Assembly (NCBI GenBank): GCA_047624005.1
Contig: JBLHPE010000003.1
Location: forward strand, 1 to 64,000
From: Ascidiaceihabitans sp047624005
GTDB lineage: Bacteria; Pseudomonadota; Alphaproteobacteria; Rhodobacterales; Rhodobacteraceae
Direction of reading: 5' to 3'
Length of the DNA stretch: 64,000 nucleotides
The stretch's first letter is position 1. Every line of letters begins with the position of its first letter. This document shows, in pieces, positions 32,641 through 41,723 of the stretch. The translations under genes were made by a program, and so were the position numbers. A model generated the notes under the pieces. It was not told where the DNA came from and searched no databases. It worked only from the letters and a program-made list of their open reading frames with translations.

Positions 32641-34728
32641 GTGTCTGACAAGATTGCCTATGCACGTCACGGTGATATCGCTGTTCTTACCATCCAAAAT
32701 CCACCAGTTAATGCCCTTAGCCAAGCGGTACGTCAGGGACTGATGGAACGGATGGAACAAGCCGAGGCTGACGACGGTGTCCGTGCTGTTTTGATTGTTG
32801 GTCAGGGACGTGCGTTTATCGCAGGGGCTGACATAACCGAATTCGGCAAGCCACCAATGGTGCCTTCGTTGCCCGATGTTGTTGGTCGAATTGAAGCCTC
32901 CCCCTTGTTGGTCATTGCTTCGATGCACGGCGTTTCATTGGGTGGTGGTCTTGAGGTTGCTTTGGGCTGTCATTACCGGATTGCAGTGCCTTCAGCGCGT
33001 ATTGGTCTGCCCGAGGTCCACCTTGGCCTGATACCGGGCGCTGGTGGGACGCAACGCTTGCCGCGAGTGACTGGTGTCGACGCCGCATTAGATATCATGA
33101 CGACGGGCCGCCAAGTCGGCGCAAAAGAGGCGGCGGGGATGGGGGTCATTGATGTGGTCCAAGATGGTGATGCGTTTACCAACGGCTTGGCCTACGTCGA
33201 GAAACTTCTGTACGGTGGTGCGTCCCGTCGTCCTGTCAGCGAGATGCCCGCACCTGATGCCATTGATTGGGACGCGACATACGACACGATCCTTGCACGT
33301 GGGCGGGGGCAAGTTTCGCCAGCGCAAAGTGTCCGTGCGGTTCAGGCAAGTGTGGAAAAATCTTTTGCTGAGGGCATGCTGGTTGAACGCCAGATATTTA
33401 TGGATTTGCTGAAGTCTGATCAGAGCAAAGGCATGATCCATTCGTTCTTTTCCGAACGTGCAGTTGGAAACCTACCCGAACTCAAAGGCGTGACGCCGCG
33501 CAGTATCGATCATATCGGGGTAATCGGTGGTGGTACGATGGGCGCAGGGATTGCGACGGCGGCGTTGCTGTCGGGTCTTCGCGTAACACTGCTTGAAATG
33601 ACGGCTGATGCGGGCGAGGCGGCTCATGGCCGGATCGCTGGCAACCTAGCAGGTGCTTTGAAGCGCGGTAAGATCACTGGTGAACAGCACGACACGATCC
33701 TGTCGCAAACGCTGGCAGTCATCACGGATTACGCAGGCTTGGCCGACGCAGATCTGGTCATCGAGGCTGTGTTTGAAGAAATGGCCGTAAAAAAGCAGGT
33801 TTTCACCCAATTAGACGCTGTTTGTAAGCAGGGCGCGATTCTTGCCACGAACACTTCATATCTGAATGTGAACGAGATTGCTGCAATCACAAAACGTCCT
33901 CAGGATGTGATTGGTCTGCACTTCTTTTCGCCTGCGCATGTGATGAAGCTGCTTGAAGTTGTCGTTGGTGATGAAACCGCACTTGATGTTGTCGCCACAG
34001 GGTTTGAATTGGGCAAGCGCCTGAAGAAGATCAGTGTTCGTGCGGGTGTGTGTGACGGATTTATCGGCAACCGGATCCTCGCAACCTATCGCGCGGCTGC
34101 GGACCAGATGGTGATGGAGGGGGCCTCGCCCTATGACATTGACATCGCCCTTGAGAAATTCGGCTTTGCGATGGGCCCTTACGCTGTGGCCGATCTGGCG
34201 GGCCTTGATATCGGTTGGGCTGTGCGCAAACGTAAACGGGCCGAGGCAGGGATTGAAGGCGTCAGCACCTACGCCGACAAAATATGTGAGGCAGGCAACT
34301 TTGGTCAGAAAACCGGCAAAGGGTATTATGATTACGCCGCTGGGGCCAAGGCACGCGTGCCACACCCAGACGTGATGGACTTAATCGCTGCAGAGCGGGC
34401 TGAATTAGGCACTCCCTCCCGCGACTTTACCGAAGATCAGATCGTGCGCCGCTACATGGCCGCGATGGTTAATGAAGCGGCTAAAGTAGTTGGCGAGGGT
34501 ATCGCCCGTAGGCCATTAGACGTGGATATGACATTGCTCTTTGGCTACGGATTTCCGCGATATCGGGGCGGGCCATTGATGTGGGCTGACCTAGTCGGTT
34601 TGCCTGAAGTGCTGGCAAATATCGAAGGCTACGCCAAACAGGACGCTGCGTTCTGGGCCCCCGCACCCTTGTTAAAAGAACTGGTTGCCTCAAGTAAAAC
34701 ATTCAACGAATTGAACAAAGCGGGCTGA
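32641..34728 (+). CDS. Bifunctional enoyl-CoA hydratase / 3-hydroxyacyl-CoA dehydrogenase
   Basis: This protein of 695 residues carries out two beta-oxidation steps: hydration of the 2-enoyl-CoA, then NAD oxidation. I chose a GTG start giving MSDKIAYARHG because GGGAG sits 7 bases before it; a TTG earlier in frame has none. The crotonase domain (about 1-190) keeps both catalytic Glu residues (GVSLGGGLEVALG and GLPEVHLGLIPGAGG). The dehydrogenase domain starts HIGVIGGGTMGAGIA and has HFFSPAHVMKLLEVV. A C-terminal domain ends GYGFPRYRGGPLMWADLVG. The layout matches FadJ/PimF-type proteins. It is the first gene of a six-gene operon. Confidence 0.92.
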   Translation: MSDKIAYARHGDIAVLTIQNPPVNALSQAVRQGLMERMEQAEADDGVRAVLIVGQGRAFIAGADITEFGKPPMVPSLPDVVGRIEASPLLVIASMHGVSLGGGLEVALGCHYRIAVPSARIGLPEVHLGLIPGAGGTQRLPRVTGVDAALDIMTTGRQVGAKEAAGMGVIDVVQDGDAFTNGLAYVEKLLYGGASRRPVSEMPAPDAIDWDATYDTILARGRGQVSPAQSVRAVQASVEKSFAEGMLVERQIFMDLLKSDQSKGMIHSFFSERAVGNLPELKGVTPRSIDHIGVIGGGTMGAGIATAALLSGLRVTLLEMTADAGEAAHGRIAGNLAGALKRGKITGEQHDTILSQTLAVITDYAGLADADLVIEAVFEEMAVKKQVFTQLDAVCKQGAILATNTSYLNVNEIAAITKRPQDVIGLHFFSPAHVMKLLEVVVGDETALDVVATGFELGKRLKKISVRAGVCDGFIGNRILATYRAAADQMVMEGASPYDIDIALEKFGFAMGPYAVADLAGLDIGWAVRKRKRAEAGIEGVSTYADKICEAGNFGQKTGKGYYDYAAGAKARVPHPDVMDLIAAERAELGTPSRDFTEDQIVRRYMAAMVNEAAKVVGEGIARRPLDVDMTLLFGYGFPRYRGGPLMWADLVGLPEVLANIEGYAKQDAAFWAPAPLLKELVASSKTFNELNKAG

Positions 34729-34753
34729 ACTGCCCTACGGAAAGGAACCTAAA

Positions 34754-35947
34754 ATGGACCTAAGTTATTCTGACGAAGATCTGGCGTTTCGCGACGAAGC
34801 CCGCGCCTTTTTAGAAGAGAAGTTGACCAAGGAACTGTCTGACAAAATTCGGCTTGGTACAGAGCTGACTAAGGCGGATATGGACGGCTGGCATGCAACT
34901 CTGAACGCCCAAGGTTGGTTGGCCCCCAACTGGCCCAAAGAATTTGGTGGTGCCGAATGGAACGCCGTTCAGCGCCATATCTTTGAGGATGAATGTGCCC
35001 GTGCCCATGCGCCGCGCATTGTACCGTTTGGTCTGGGCATGTTGGCACCTGTGTTGCAAAAATTTGGCAGCAAAGAACAAAATGATCACTGGCTACCTCG
35101 GATTTTGTCAGGTGAAGACTGGTGGTGTCAGGGCTATTCTGAACCGGGCGCGGGGTCTGATCTGGCCTCCCTCAAAACCAAAGCAGTGCGTGAGGGCGAC
35201 CACTATATCGTCAACGGACAAAAGACGTGGACGACCCTTGGTCAGCACGCCAACATGATTTTCTGCCTTGTGCGCACCGACAGCTCGGTAAAGCAGCAAG
35301 AGGGGATTTCGTTCCTGCTGATCGATATGGACACACCGGGTATCGAAGTGCGTCCGATCATCCTGTTGGATGGCTCACCTGAGGTGAACGAGGTTTGGTT
35401 TACGGATGTCAAAGTCCCTGTCGAAAACCTTGTTGGTGAAGAAAACAAAGGTTGGACCTATGCCAAGTATCTATTGACGCATGAGCGCACGAACATCGCT
35501 GGCGTTGGTTTTTCCACGGCCGGACTTGTAGCGATCAAACGGATTGCCAAGGCAGAAATGTCAGGTGGCAAACCCCTTATGCAGAACCCGTTTTTTGCAG
35601 CCCGTGTTGCACAGGTCGAGATTGATTTGATGGCGATGAGCACAACAAATCTGCGGATTGTGTCGCAAGCCGCCGCTGGCGGTGCGCCAGGAGTTGAAGC
35701 GTCTATGCTTAAAGTTAAGGGCACGATCATTCGCCAAGAGATCAATGATCTGGCTCGTCGCGCGGTTGGCCCGTATGCCATGCCGTTCGCGTCTGAAGCG
35801 GTTGAAGGCAGCAACGAACCACTGCCTGATCCACACGAGGCAGGGCCGGTTGCAGCCCAATATTTCAACAATCGCAAATTGTCGATTTTCGGTGGATCAA
35901 ACGAGATCCAGCGCGGGATCATCGCCAAAGTAAAGATGGGGGGCTGA
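34754..35947 (+). CDS. Acyl-CoA dehydrogenase, PimC-like large subunit
   Basis: This 397-residue FAD enzyme introduces the 2,3 double bond. The start (MDLSYSDEDLAFRDEARAFL), the SEPGAGSDLASLKT FAD-binding segment and the C-terminal FGGSNEIQRGIIAK strongly recall the large subunit of pimeloyl-CoA dehydrogenase. In many acyl-CoA dehydrogenases the last motif is YEGT with the catalytic Glu; here that residue is Gly. The base may therefore come from elsewhere or from the partner subunit. AAGGAA precedes the ATG. The next gene is a second, smaller dehydrogenase, 3 bases away, so a heteromer is likely. Confidence 0.9.
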   Translation: MDLSYSDEDLAFRDEARAFLEEKLTKELSDKIRLGTELTKADMDGWHATLNAQGWLAPNWPKEFGGAEWNAVQRHIFEDECARAHAPRIVPFGLGMLAPVLQKFGSKEQNDHWLPRILSGEDWWCQGYSEPGAGSDLASLKTKAVREGDHYIVNGQKTWTTLGQHANMIFCLVRTDSSVKQQEGISFLLIDMDTPGIEVRPIILLDGSPEVNEVWFTDVKVPVENLVGEENKGWTYAKYLLTHERTNIAGVGFSTAGLVAIKRIAKAEMSGGKPLMQNPFFAARVAQVEIDLMAMSTTNLRIVSQAAAGGAPGVEASMLKVKGTIIRQEINDLARRAVGPYAMPFASEAVEGSNEPLPDPHEAGPVAAQYFNNRKLSIFGGSNEIQRGIIAKVKMGG

Positions 35948-35950
35948 TCC

Positions 35951-37054
35951 ATGAATTTTGACCTAACTGAAGAACGCCAAATGTTGCAGGACACCCTGCG
36001 TCGTTTCCTGAAAGACCGCTACACAACTGAAAAGCGGAACGAGATTTTGAACTCTGACAGCGGAATGTCTGCGGATATCTGGAACACTCTGGCCGAGCTT
36101 GGCGTGATTGGCGCCCTGTTCTCCGAGGACCAAGGTGGCTTTGGTGGCGCAGGTTTTGACATCGCTGTAGTGTTTGAAGAATTGGGCCGTGCGGGTGTAG
36201 TTGAACCGTTTCTTGACGGTGCGCTGATGTGTGGCCGTATCTTTGCTGATGCTGGCGATATGGACCGTGTTGAACAGATTATCGGTGGCGAGTTGCAAAT
36301 GGCACTGGCCCACGGCGAACCGACCAGCCGTTATGACCTGAACCACGTGCAAACCACCGCCAAGGGCACAGTGCTGAACGGCCGCAAGGCTGTAGTGATG
36401 AACGCCGAGGCGGCGGATGTGATAATCGTGTCTGCCCGCACCAGTGGTAGCGCAACCGACGAGGATGGGATTTCCCTATTCGCGGTTGATAAGGGGGCCA
36501 AGGGTCTCACGATCCAAGGTTATCCGTTGTTGGCAGGTGGTCGCGCGGCAGAGGTGACATTGGATGACGTTACAGGCACTTTGATTGGGACAGAAGGCAA
36601 AGGTTACGCGCTGATTAAGGACGCATATGCTATTGCGACGGTTGCACAATGTGCTGAGACTTTGGGTGCTATGTCAAAAGCCACTGAGCTGACACAAGAG
36701 TATCTTGTGACCCGCAAACAGTTTGGCCGTCCCATAGCAACCTTCCAAGCGTTGGCCCACCGTATGTCCGACCTTTTGATCGAGATGGAACAAGCACGCT
36801 CCGCTGTGATCCGTGCCGCTGGTTATTTCGAAGGTGACACACGTATTCGCGATATGAACCTTCACGCGGCAAAAAACCTGATGGGACGGGCAGGGCGTTT
36901 GGTGTCGGAAGAATCCATTCAAATGCATGGTGGCATCGCGATGACCCAAGAATATGAGTTGGCCCATATCGCTAAACGGATCACGATGGCGGATCATCGG
37001 TTCGGTGACACCGACTACCATCTGGAGAAGTTTATTGCCCTCACCCAATCCTGA
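35951..37054 (+). CDS. Acyl-CoA dehydrogenase, PimD-like small subunit
   Basis: This 367-residue protein begins MNFDLTEERQMLQDTLRRFL. Landmarks are SEDQGGFGGAGFD, TRKQFGRPIATFQALAHRM, ESIQMHGGIAMTQEYELAH and the end RITMADHRFGDTDYH, all as in the small subunit of pimeloyl-CoA dehydrogenase. It has no FGG/YEG-type Glu motif. It is encoded 3 bases after the large subunit, in line with a mixed complex acting on a dicarboxylic or bulky acyl-CoA. The end overlaps the start of the thioesterase gene. Confidence 0.88.
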   Translation: MNFDLTEERQMLQDTLRRFLKDRYTTEKRNEILNSDSGMSADIWNTLAELGVIGALFSEDQGGFGGAGFDIAVVFEELGRAGVVEPFLDGALMCGRIFADAGDMDRVEQIIGGELQMALAHGEPTSRYDLNHVQTTAKGTVLNGRKAVVMNAEAADVIIVSARTSGSATDEDGISLFAVDKGAKGLTIQGYPLLAGGRAAEVTLDDVTGTLIGTEGKGYALIKDAYAIATVAQCAETLGAMSKATELTQEYLVTRKQFGRPIATFQALAHRMSDLLIEMEQARSAVIRAAGYFEGDTRIRDMNLHAAKNLMGRAGRLVSEESIQMHGGIAMTQEYELAHIAKRITMADHRFGDTDYHLEKFIALTQS

Positions 37055-37469
37055 AAATGAGGCCGGATTGATCCGTGATGAAACAGGTACACAAAGCCTG
37101 ATTGGGTACGTTGTTGATGTCAGCGTTGGGGATGGGTGTGGCCGCTGTTGGCTCGACATCGGCCCCCAACACACCAATCGCCATGATGCTTTGCACGGCG
37201 GTATTGTGACCTGTTTGCTGGACAATGCGTCTGGCACAACGGGGTCTTTAACGGTGGACGAAACGGGTAAAGCCCCGTTCCTTACGATCTCGATGAACAC
37301 GCATTACCTCGCGCCTGCGTTTAAGGGGCGGGTGACTGCGACTGGTAAAATATCTGGTGGTGGTCGCTCGATTCTGTTTATCGATGCTGAATTAGTGGAC
37401 GAAGATGGGCGCAAAATCGCGACATCATCCGGTGTGTTCAAACGCGTGCCGCAGGAGAGACTAAAGTGA
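37035..37469 (+). CDS. PaaI-type hotdog-fold thioesterase
   Basis: This protein of 144 residues starts at a TTG with GGAGAAG 4 bases upstream, overlapping the dehydrogenase gene by 20 bases. Upstream in-frame starts would lie deep inside that gene. The motif HDALHGGIVTCLLDNASG holds the catalytic region of PaaI-family thioesterases, and YLAPAFKGRVTATGKI and SGVFKRVP complete the fold. It probably hydrolyses stalled CoA intermediates of the pathway and thereby frees CoA. The stop overlaps the next GTG start (GTGA). Confidence 0.8.
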   Translation: MPSPNPENEAGLIRDETGTQSLIGYVVDVSVGDGCGRCWLDIGPQHTNRHDALHGGIVTCLLDNASGTTGSLTVDETGKAPFLTISMNTHYLAPAFKGRVTATGKISGGGRSILFIDAELVDEDGRKIATSSGVFKRVPQERLK

Positions 37470-38239
37470 CAGCATATGTTGAAGACGCAGAGGATCGCCT
37501 GATTGTTTGGAACGGCAATGCTGACAAGCGCGGTGCGATCACGCCTTCGTTTTACCAGTCGATTATCGATGCGATTGAAGGTGCAACAGAACGCCGTATT
37601 CGGGCCGTTATAATTACGTCCCAAGGCGGCTTTTTCTGCGCCGGTGGTGATCTAAATGCATTGCGCGAACGGCGCAGTTTGCCCGAGGTTGAGCGACAAG
37701 GGAAAATCGAGCTGCTGCATGATGTGATCCGTGCGATCCGCAATTGCCCTGTGCCAGTGATTGCCGCTATCAAGGGTGGTGCGGCAGGGGCTGGTGCTTC
37801 AATCGCATTGGCCTGCGACTTCATTGTGATGGAAGCAGGCGCCAAATTTACGGCGGCTTATGTTAAAGCAGGCTTGGTGCCTGATGGCGGGCTGACCGCG
37901 TCGCTTGCACGTATGATCCCACGCCCTTTGGCGATGGAAATGTGTGTGCTTGCACGTCCTGTGACGGCGGAACGGATGCAGGCATTGGGGGCTGTGAATG
38001 CGGTTGTTCCTGCGGAACAGGTGATGGACGAGGCGCATGTTTGGGCGGATGCTGTTGCAGCAGGTCCGCGCGATGCACAGGCCCGTATCAGAATGATGGT
38101 GGCTATTGGCTATGACCAGACTGAAGCTGCTCAATTAGATTTAGAACGCGATGCGATGGCCCATGCGGCTGGTGGCGATGAAGCTGCCGAAGGAATTGCG
38201 GCTTTCCTCGAAAAACGAAAACCGGAGTATGGTACATGA
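37466..38239 (+). CDS. Crotonase-fold protein, oxepin-CoA hydrolase (alternative type)-like
   Basis: This 257-residue protein has a GTG start overlapping the previous stop. The oxyanion-hole motifs are intact (GFFCAGGDLNAL and GGAAGAGASIALACD). By alignment with rat enoyl-CoA hydratase, both catalytic Glu positions are changed: the first is Ser (GASIALA) and the second Tyr (TAAYVKAGLVPDGG). The PDGG form and the overall sequence match proteins labelled 'oxepin-CoA hydrolase, alternative type'. It is therefore unlikely to be an ordinary hydratase, a role already covered by the first gene of the operon. The true reaction is uncertain. Confidence 0.78.
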   Translation: MTAYVEDAEDRLIVWNGNADKRGAITPSFYQSIIDAIEGATERRIRAVIITSQGGFFCAGGDLNALRERRSLPEVERQGKIELLHDVIRAIRNCPVPVIAAIKGGAAGAGASIALACDFIVMEAGAKFTAAYVKAGLVPDGGLTASLARMIPRPLAMEMCVLARPVTAERMQALGAVNAVVPAEQVMDEAHVWADAVAAGPRDAQARIRMMVAIGYDQTEAAQLDLERDAMAHAAGGDEAAEGIAAFLEKRKPEYGT

Positions 38240-39729
38240 CACTTGGCGTACAAGATTACCTAGCAGATCAAGTGGCTGCGCGGCCTGACGTCGTGGCAAT
38301 CACGGACAGCACAGGGGTTACGCTAACGTATGGCGGCTTGGATGCAGCCAGTGATGAGGTGATCGCGTTGTTAAAGGACGCAGGTGTCCAGCCCGCAGAC
38401 CGCGTTTTACTGCTGTCAGAGAATTGCGTCGCAGCCGTCGCAGTTTTGTTCGCCTGTTGGAAGATGGGGGCCCGCGCAGTTCCTGTGAATGCGCGCCAGA
38501 CTAAAGCCGAGGTTGCGCGGGTCGTGCAGCACGCCCAGCCAGCAGCAGTGTTCATGACGACCAGTGTTTCAGGTGATGCCCAAAAACATGCTGACCTCCT
38601 TGATGCGGTTGAAGTCTCTGGCAGTTACGGGACCTTGCACATGGCGACCCCGCTGGGCAGTGCGCCTGACGATGAAGGTGATGTTGCCGTTTTATTGTAT
38701 ACGACAGGCACAACCGGCGATCCTAAGGGCGTCATGCTGACCCATGGCAATGTGCGGTTTGGTGGCAAGACGTCAGCCAATTTGCGGAACATGGTTCATG
38801 AAGATGTTGTTTACGGCGTCTTACCAACAACGCATGTGTTTGGGCTTTGCTCAGTCGTTGTGGCCGCGGTTTATGCCGGTGCGCCTGTGCGCCTTGCACC
38901 GCGTTTTGACGTGGCGAAATTGTACGAGGAATTGCGAGACGGGGTGACGTTGTTTTCAGCGGTTCCGCAGATGCACGCCTTGTTGATGCAGTTCACTAAA
39001 GAACAGGGGTTAACTTCGTTGGGGTCAGAGACTTTGCGATATGTCTCATCTGGCGCAGCGCCACTTGATCCCACGTGGAAACGAGAGGCCGAGGCGTTCT
39101 ACGGCGTTGCGATCCAGAACGGATATGGCATGACCGAGACAACGGCGGGTACTTCTGCCACGAGCAATGTACTTGGTGATCCTGATACGTCGGTGGGACC
39201 CGCATTGCCGGGTGTCGAAATCCGTATCGATGACGGTGTTGAGGGGGGCGGTGGCGGTATGGGTGAAGTCCTGACACGTGGCCCACACATCATGAAGGGT
39301 TATTACAAAAACCCTGAAGAGACCGCGAAGGTCTTGGATACAGATGGGTGGATGCGGACTGGCGATTTGGGACGGATTGACGAGGATGGGTTGTTACACA
39401 TCTTGGGTCGTTCAAAGGAACTGATCATTCACGGTGGCTTTAACGTCTATCCACCAGAGGTTGAGGCCGCGTTGAATGATCATCCAAGTGTTGTCCAAGC
39501 GGCTGTTGTTGGACGGCAAAAAGATGGAGACGAAGAAGTCTTAGCCTTTGTCCAGCTGGCTGATTTGAACGATGTGAATGCAGAGGAATTGCGCAGCTTT
39601 GTGGCTGAACGTTTGGCAGGATATAAACGCCCAAAGCAGATCATTTTGGTCACAGCATTGCCAGCGGCCCCAACTGGTAAAATCCTGAAGCATAAGTTGC
39701 TTACTACGTTTGCAGATTTATTGGACTGA
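38236..39729 (+). CDS. Acid-CoA ligase (AMP-forming, class I adenylate-forming)
   Basis: This 497-residue enzyme activates a carboxylic acid to its acyl-CoA with ATP, the entry step of the operon's pathway. Motifs are LLYTTGTTGDPKGVMLTHG (P-loop), NGYGMTETTAG, GWMRTGDLGRIDEDG, GRSKELIIHGGFNVYPPEVE, and the C-terminal catalytic Lys in PTGKILKHK. A glycine stretch (EGGGGGMG) precedes GEVLTRGPHIM. It is the last gene of the operon, coupled by ATGA overlap. Substrate not readable; dicarboxylic or aromatic acids fit the company it keeps. Confidence 0.9.
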   Translation: MTLGVQDYLADQVAARPDVVAITDSTGVTLTYGGLDAASDEVIALLKDAGVQPADRVLLLSENCVAAVAVLFACWKMGARAVPVNARQTKAEVARVVQHAQPAAVFMTTSVSGDAQKHADLLDAVEVSGSYGTLHMATPLGSAPDDEGDVAVLLYTTGTTGDPKGVMLTHGNVRFGGKTSANLRNMVHEDVVYGVLPTTHVFGLCSVVVAAVYAGAPVRLAPRFDVAKLYEELRDGVTLFSAVPQMHALLMQFTKEQGLTSLGSETLRYVSSGAAPLDPTWKREAEAFYGVAIQNGYGMTETTAGTSATSNVLGDPDTSVGPALPGVEIRIDDGVEGGGGGMGEVLTRGPHIMKGYYKNPEETAKVLDTDGWMRTGDLGRIDEDGLLHILGRSKELIIHGGFNVYPPEVEAALNDHPSVVQAAVVGRQKDGDEEVLAFVQLADLNDVNAEELRSFVAERLAGYKRPKQIILVTALPAAPTGKILKHKLLTTFADLLD

Positions 39730-39737
39730 AGGCGCGT

Positions 39738-39755
39738 GGTGGGGTGAACCCCGCC
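39738..39755. terminator. Short hairpin between convergent operons
   Basis: GGTGGGG (39738-39744) pairs with CCCCGCC (39749-39755), including one T-G pair, around TGAA. It lies 8 bases after the ligase stop and 6 bases before the rpe stop, so it may serve both directions. It resembles the hairpin at 25895-25918. Confidence 0.55.
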
Positions 39756-39761
39756 CTACGA

Positions 39762-40454
39762 TCAGACCTCGACTGACACCGCAGCTGCGCGAATGTTGCG
39801 GATATTTTCGCCGTAAGGTGCGGGATTGCTGACAGAACCACCGCGAAAGACCGCTGAACCAGCAACCAAAACATCTGCGCCTGCGTTTGCAACCAAAGGA
39901 GCGGTTGTAGGATCTACGCCCCCGTCGATTTCAATGTGGATAGGTCGGTCGCCGATCATCGCCCGAATTTGGCGTACTTTTTCGATTTGAGAATGGATGA
40001 ACTTTTGCCCACCAAACCCTGGGTTCACTGTCATCACACAGACCAGATCAACCATGTCCAAAAGGTATTCGATAGAGGACGCAGGGGTTCCAGGATTCAA
40101 TGCGATTCCTGCTTTTGCGCCATTGCCACGGATCGCTTGCATGGTTCGGTGAATGTGAGGGGTTGCCTCGACATGTGCGGTGATCACGTCTGCACCTGAG
40201 GCGGCAAAGGCTTCGATATAGCTGTCCACTGGAGAGATCATCAGATGAACATCCATGATCCCTTTGATGTGTGGTCTGATCGCAGCACAGGTTGCAGGGC
40301 CAAAGGTGATGTTTGGTACGAAGTGGCCGTCCATGACGTCAACGTGGACCCAATCGGCACCTTGTGCCTCGATCGCTTCACACTCTGCACCGAAGTTGGC
40401 GAAGTCGGCGGATAGGATAGATGGTGCGATTTTGACGGAACGGTTGAAGGTCAT
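39762..40454 (-). CDS. rpe: Ribulose-phosphate 3-epimerase
   Basis: This protein of 230 residues interconverts ribulose 5-phosphate and xylulose 5-phosphate. Landmarks are APSILSADFANFG, DWVHVDVMDGHFVPNITFG (metal ligands), MTVNPGFGGQKFIHSQ, and IEIDGGVDP with the phosphate-binding ADVLVAGSAVF. The start MTFNRSVKIAPS has GAGG about 9 bases upstream; a longer frame to 40544 has no support. Its product links to the xylulokinase product of xylB 1.3 kb away, though the genes are on opposite strands. Confidence 0.95.
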   Translation of the reverse strand: MTFNRSVKIAPSILSADFANFGAECEAIEAQGADWVHVDVMDGHFVPNITFGPATCAAIRPHIKGIMDVHLMISPVDSYIEAFAASGADVITAHVEATPHIHRTMQAIRGNGAKAGIALNPGTPASSIEYLLDMVDLVCVMTVNPGFGGQKFIHSQIEKVRQIRAMIGDRPIHIEIDGGVDPTTAPLVANAGADVLVAGSAVFRGGSVSNPAPYGENIRNIRAAAVSVEV

Positions 40455-40557
40455 CAGGTGCCTCGTGGTTGGGTTGGGTGCGCTATAGCGGGTGCTTGGT
40501 GTTGTGGCAAACCGTTGGTGCTTCGGCGGAAGTTTATTTTGCAAAATGAACTTGGGG

Positions 40558-41574
40558 TCAAACTTGGTAGTAGTCTCTATACCAATCGACGAAGGATTGG
40601 ATGCCGGTCTCGATGGGGGTCACGGGTGCTTCACCAGTCAGTGATTTGAGCAGACTTGCCTCCGCCCACGTTGCAGGGACGTCGCCGGGCTGGATATCCA
40701 TAAATACCTTCTGTGCCTCGATCCCGATTGCCGCTTCGATTGCTTCAACGAAGTCTAATAATTGCACGGGTGACCCAGTGCCGATGTTCACTGCGCGGTG
40801 TGGCGCGACGGGTGACAGGCTATCACCTGTAATCGGTTCAGCGTCTGCATCTGGCATGGGTGGAACTGCGTCGATCAATGCCACGATCCCACGCACCAAA
40901 TCATCGATGTAGGTAAAGTCTCGCTTCATCTTGCCGTGGTTGTAAATCTCGATCGGGTTGCCTTCGATGATCGCTTTGGTGAATTTAAAGTGCGCCATAT
41001 CTGGGCGTCCCCAAGGTCCGTAAACGGTGAAGAAGCGAAACATTGTAATCGGCAGGTGGTAAAGGTGGGCATAAGAATGCGCCATCACCTCGGTGGCCTT
41101 TTTGGTGGCAGCATAAAAAGACATTTGCGTGTCGGCTTTGTCATTCTCGGTGTAAGGCATCTGGGTATTCGCGCCGTAAACGCTTGAAGTGGAAGCCAAC
41201 AGCATATGTGCTGGCGGGAAGGCGCGGGCGGCTTCTAACAATTCAAACGTACCGATCAGATTGGATTCTACATAACTGCGTGGTGCGTCGATGGAATAGC
41301 GAACGCCGGCTTGCGCTGCCAGATGGATAACCGCATCGAATTGGTGTTTTTCAAATAGGTCCCGCAGCAAATTTGGCGTTTCCAGCCGCGCGGTCACGGC
41401 AGTAAAGTTAGAGAACTTTGACAGCATTTCGTGGCGACGGTTTTTCAACTCAACGTCATAATAATCGGTCATCGCGTCCAGTCCGACGACGTTCCACCCT
41501 TGCGTAAGCAACGCCTTGGATGTGAAGTACCCGATAAATCCAGCAGAGCCTGTGACAAGCGCTGTACGTGCCAT
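40558..41574 (-). CDS. NAD-dependent epimerase, UDP-glucuronate 4-epimerase-like
   Basis: This protein of 338 residues starts MARTALVTGSAGFIG, the Rossmann loop of extended SDR enzymes. AAAGG lies 8 bases before this ATG, so the longer frame was discarded. The catalytic motif is FYAATKKATEVMAHSYAHLY (Y-x3-K), preceded by STSSVYGANTQMPY. RFFTVYGPWGRPDMAHFKF is typical of LpsL/Cap1J UDP-GlcA 4-epimerases that make UDP-galacturonate. It may serve surface polysaccharide synthesis, possibly the glycan operon at 15-23 kb. It is divergent from xylB. Confidence 0.87.
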   Translation of the reverse strand: MARTALVTGSAGFIGYFTSKALLTQGWNVVGLDAMTDYYDVELKNRRHEMLSKFSNFTAVTARLETPNLLRDLFEKHQFDAVIHLAAQAGVRYSIDAPRSYVESNLIGTFELLEAARAFPPAHMLLASTSSVYGANTQMPYTENDKADTQMSFYAATKKATEVMAHSYAHLYHLPITMFRFFTVYGPWGRPDMAHFKFTKAIIEGNPIEIYNHGKMKRDFTYIDDLVRGIVALIDAVPPMPDADAEPITGDSLSPVAPHRAVNIGTGSPVQLLDFVEAIEAAIGIEAQKVFMDIQPGDVPATWAEASLLKSLTGEAPVTPIETGIQSFVDWYRDYYQV

Positions 41575-41661
41575 GAAAAATACCTTTGTTTTTGTTTTGT
41601 CCAGAGTGACGTAAATCACAAGAATATGCCAGATGGCTGAGGTGGATTTATATTGATGCGT

Positions 41662-41684
41662 TTTAATTTGACTTATGAATTTAA
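41662..41684. promoter_or_regulatory. Candidate XylR operator upstream of xylB
   Basis: Half-sites TTTAATTTG (41662-41670) and GAATTTAA (41677-41684) are separated by 6 bases. The same half-sites with the same spacing occur upstream of xylF at 47329-47351. This copy ends 39 bases before the xylB ATG. It is probably bound by the ROK regulator encoded at 46036-47247. Confidence 0.7.
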
Positions 41685-41723
41685 TCGTACACAAAGTCAC
41701 ATTAGAAGTTGAAGGGGAAGAGT

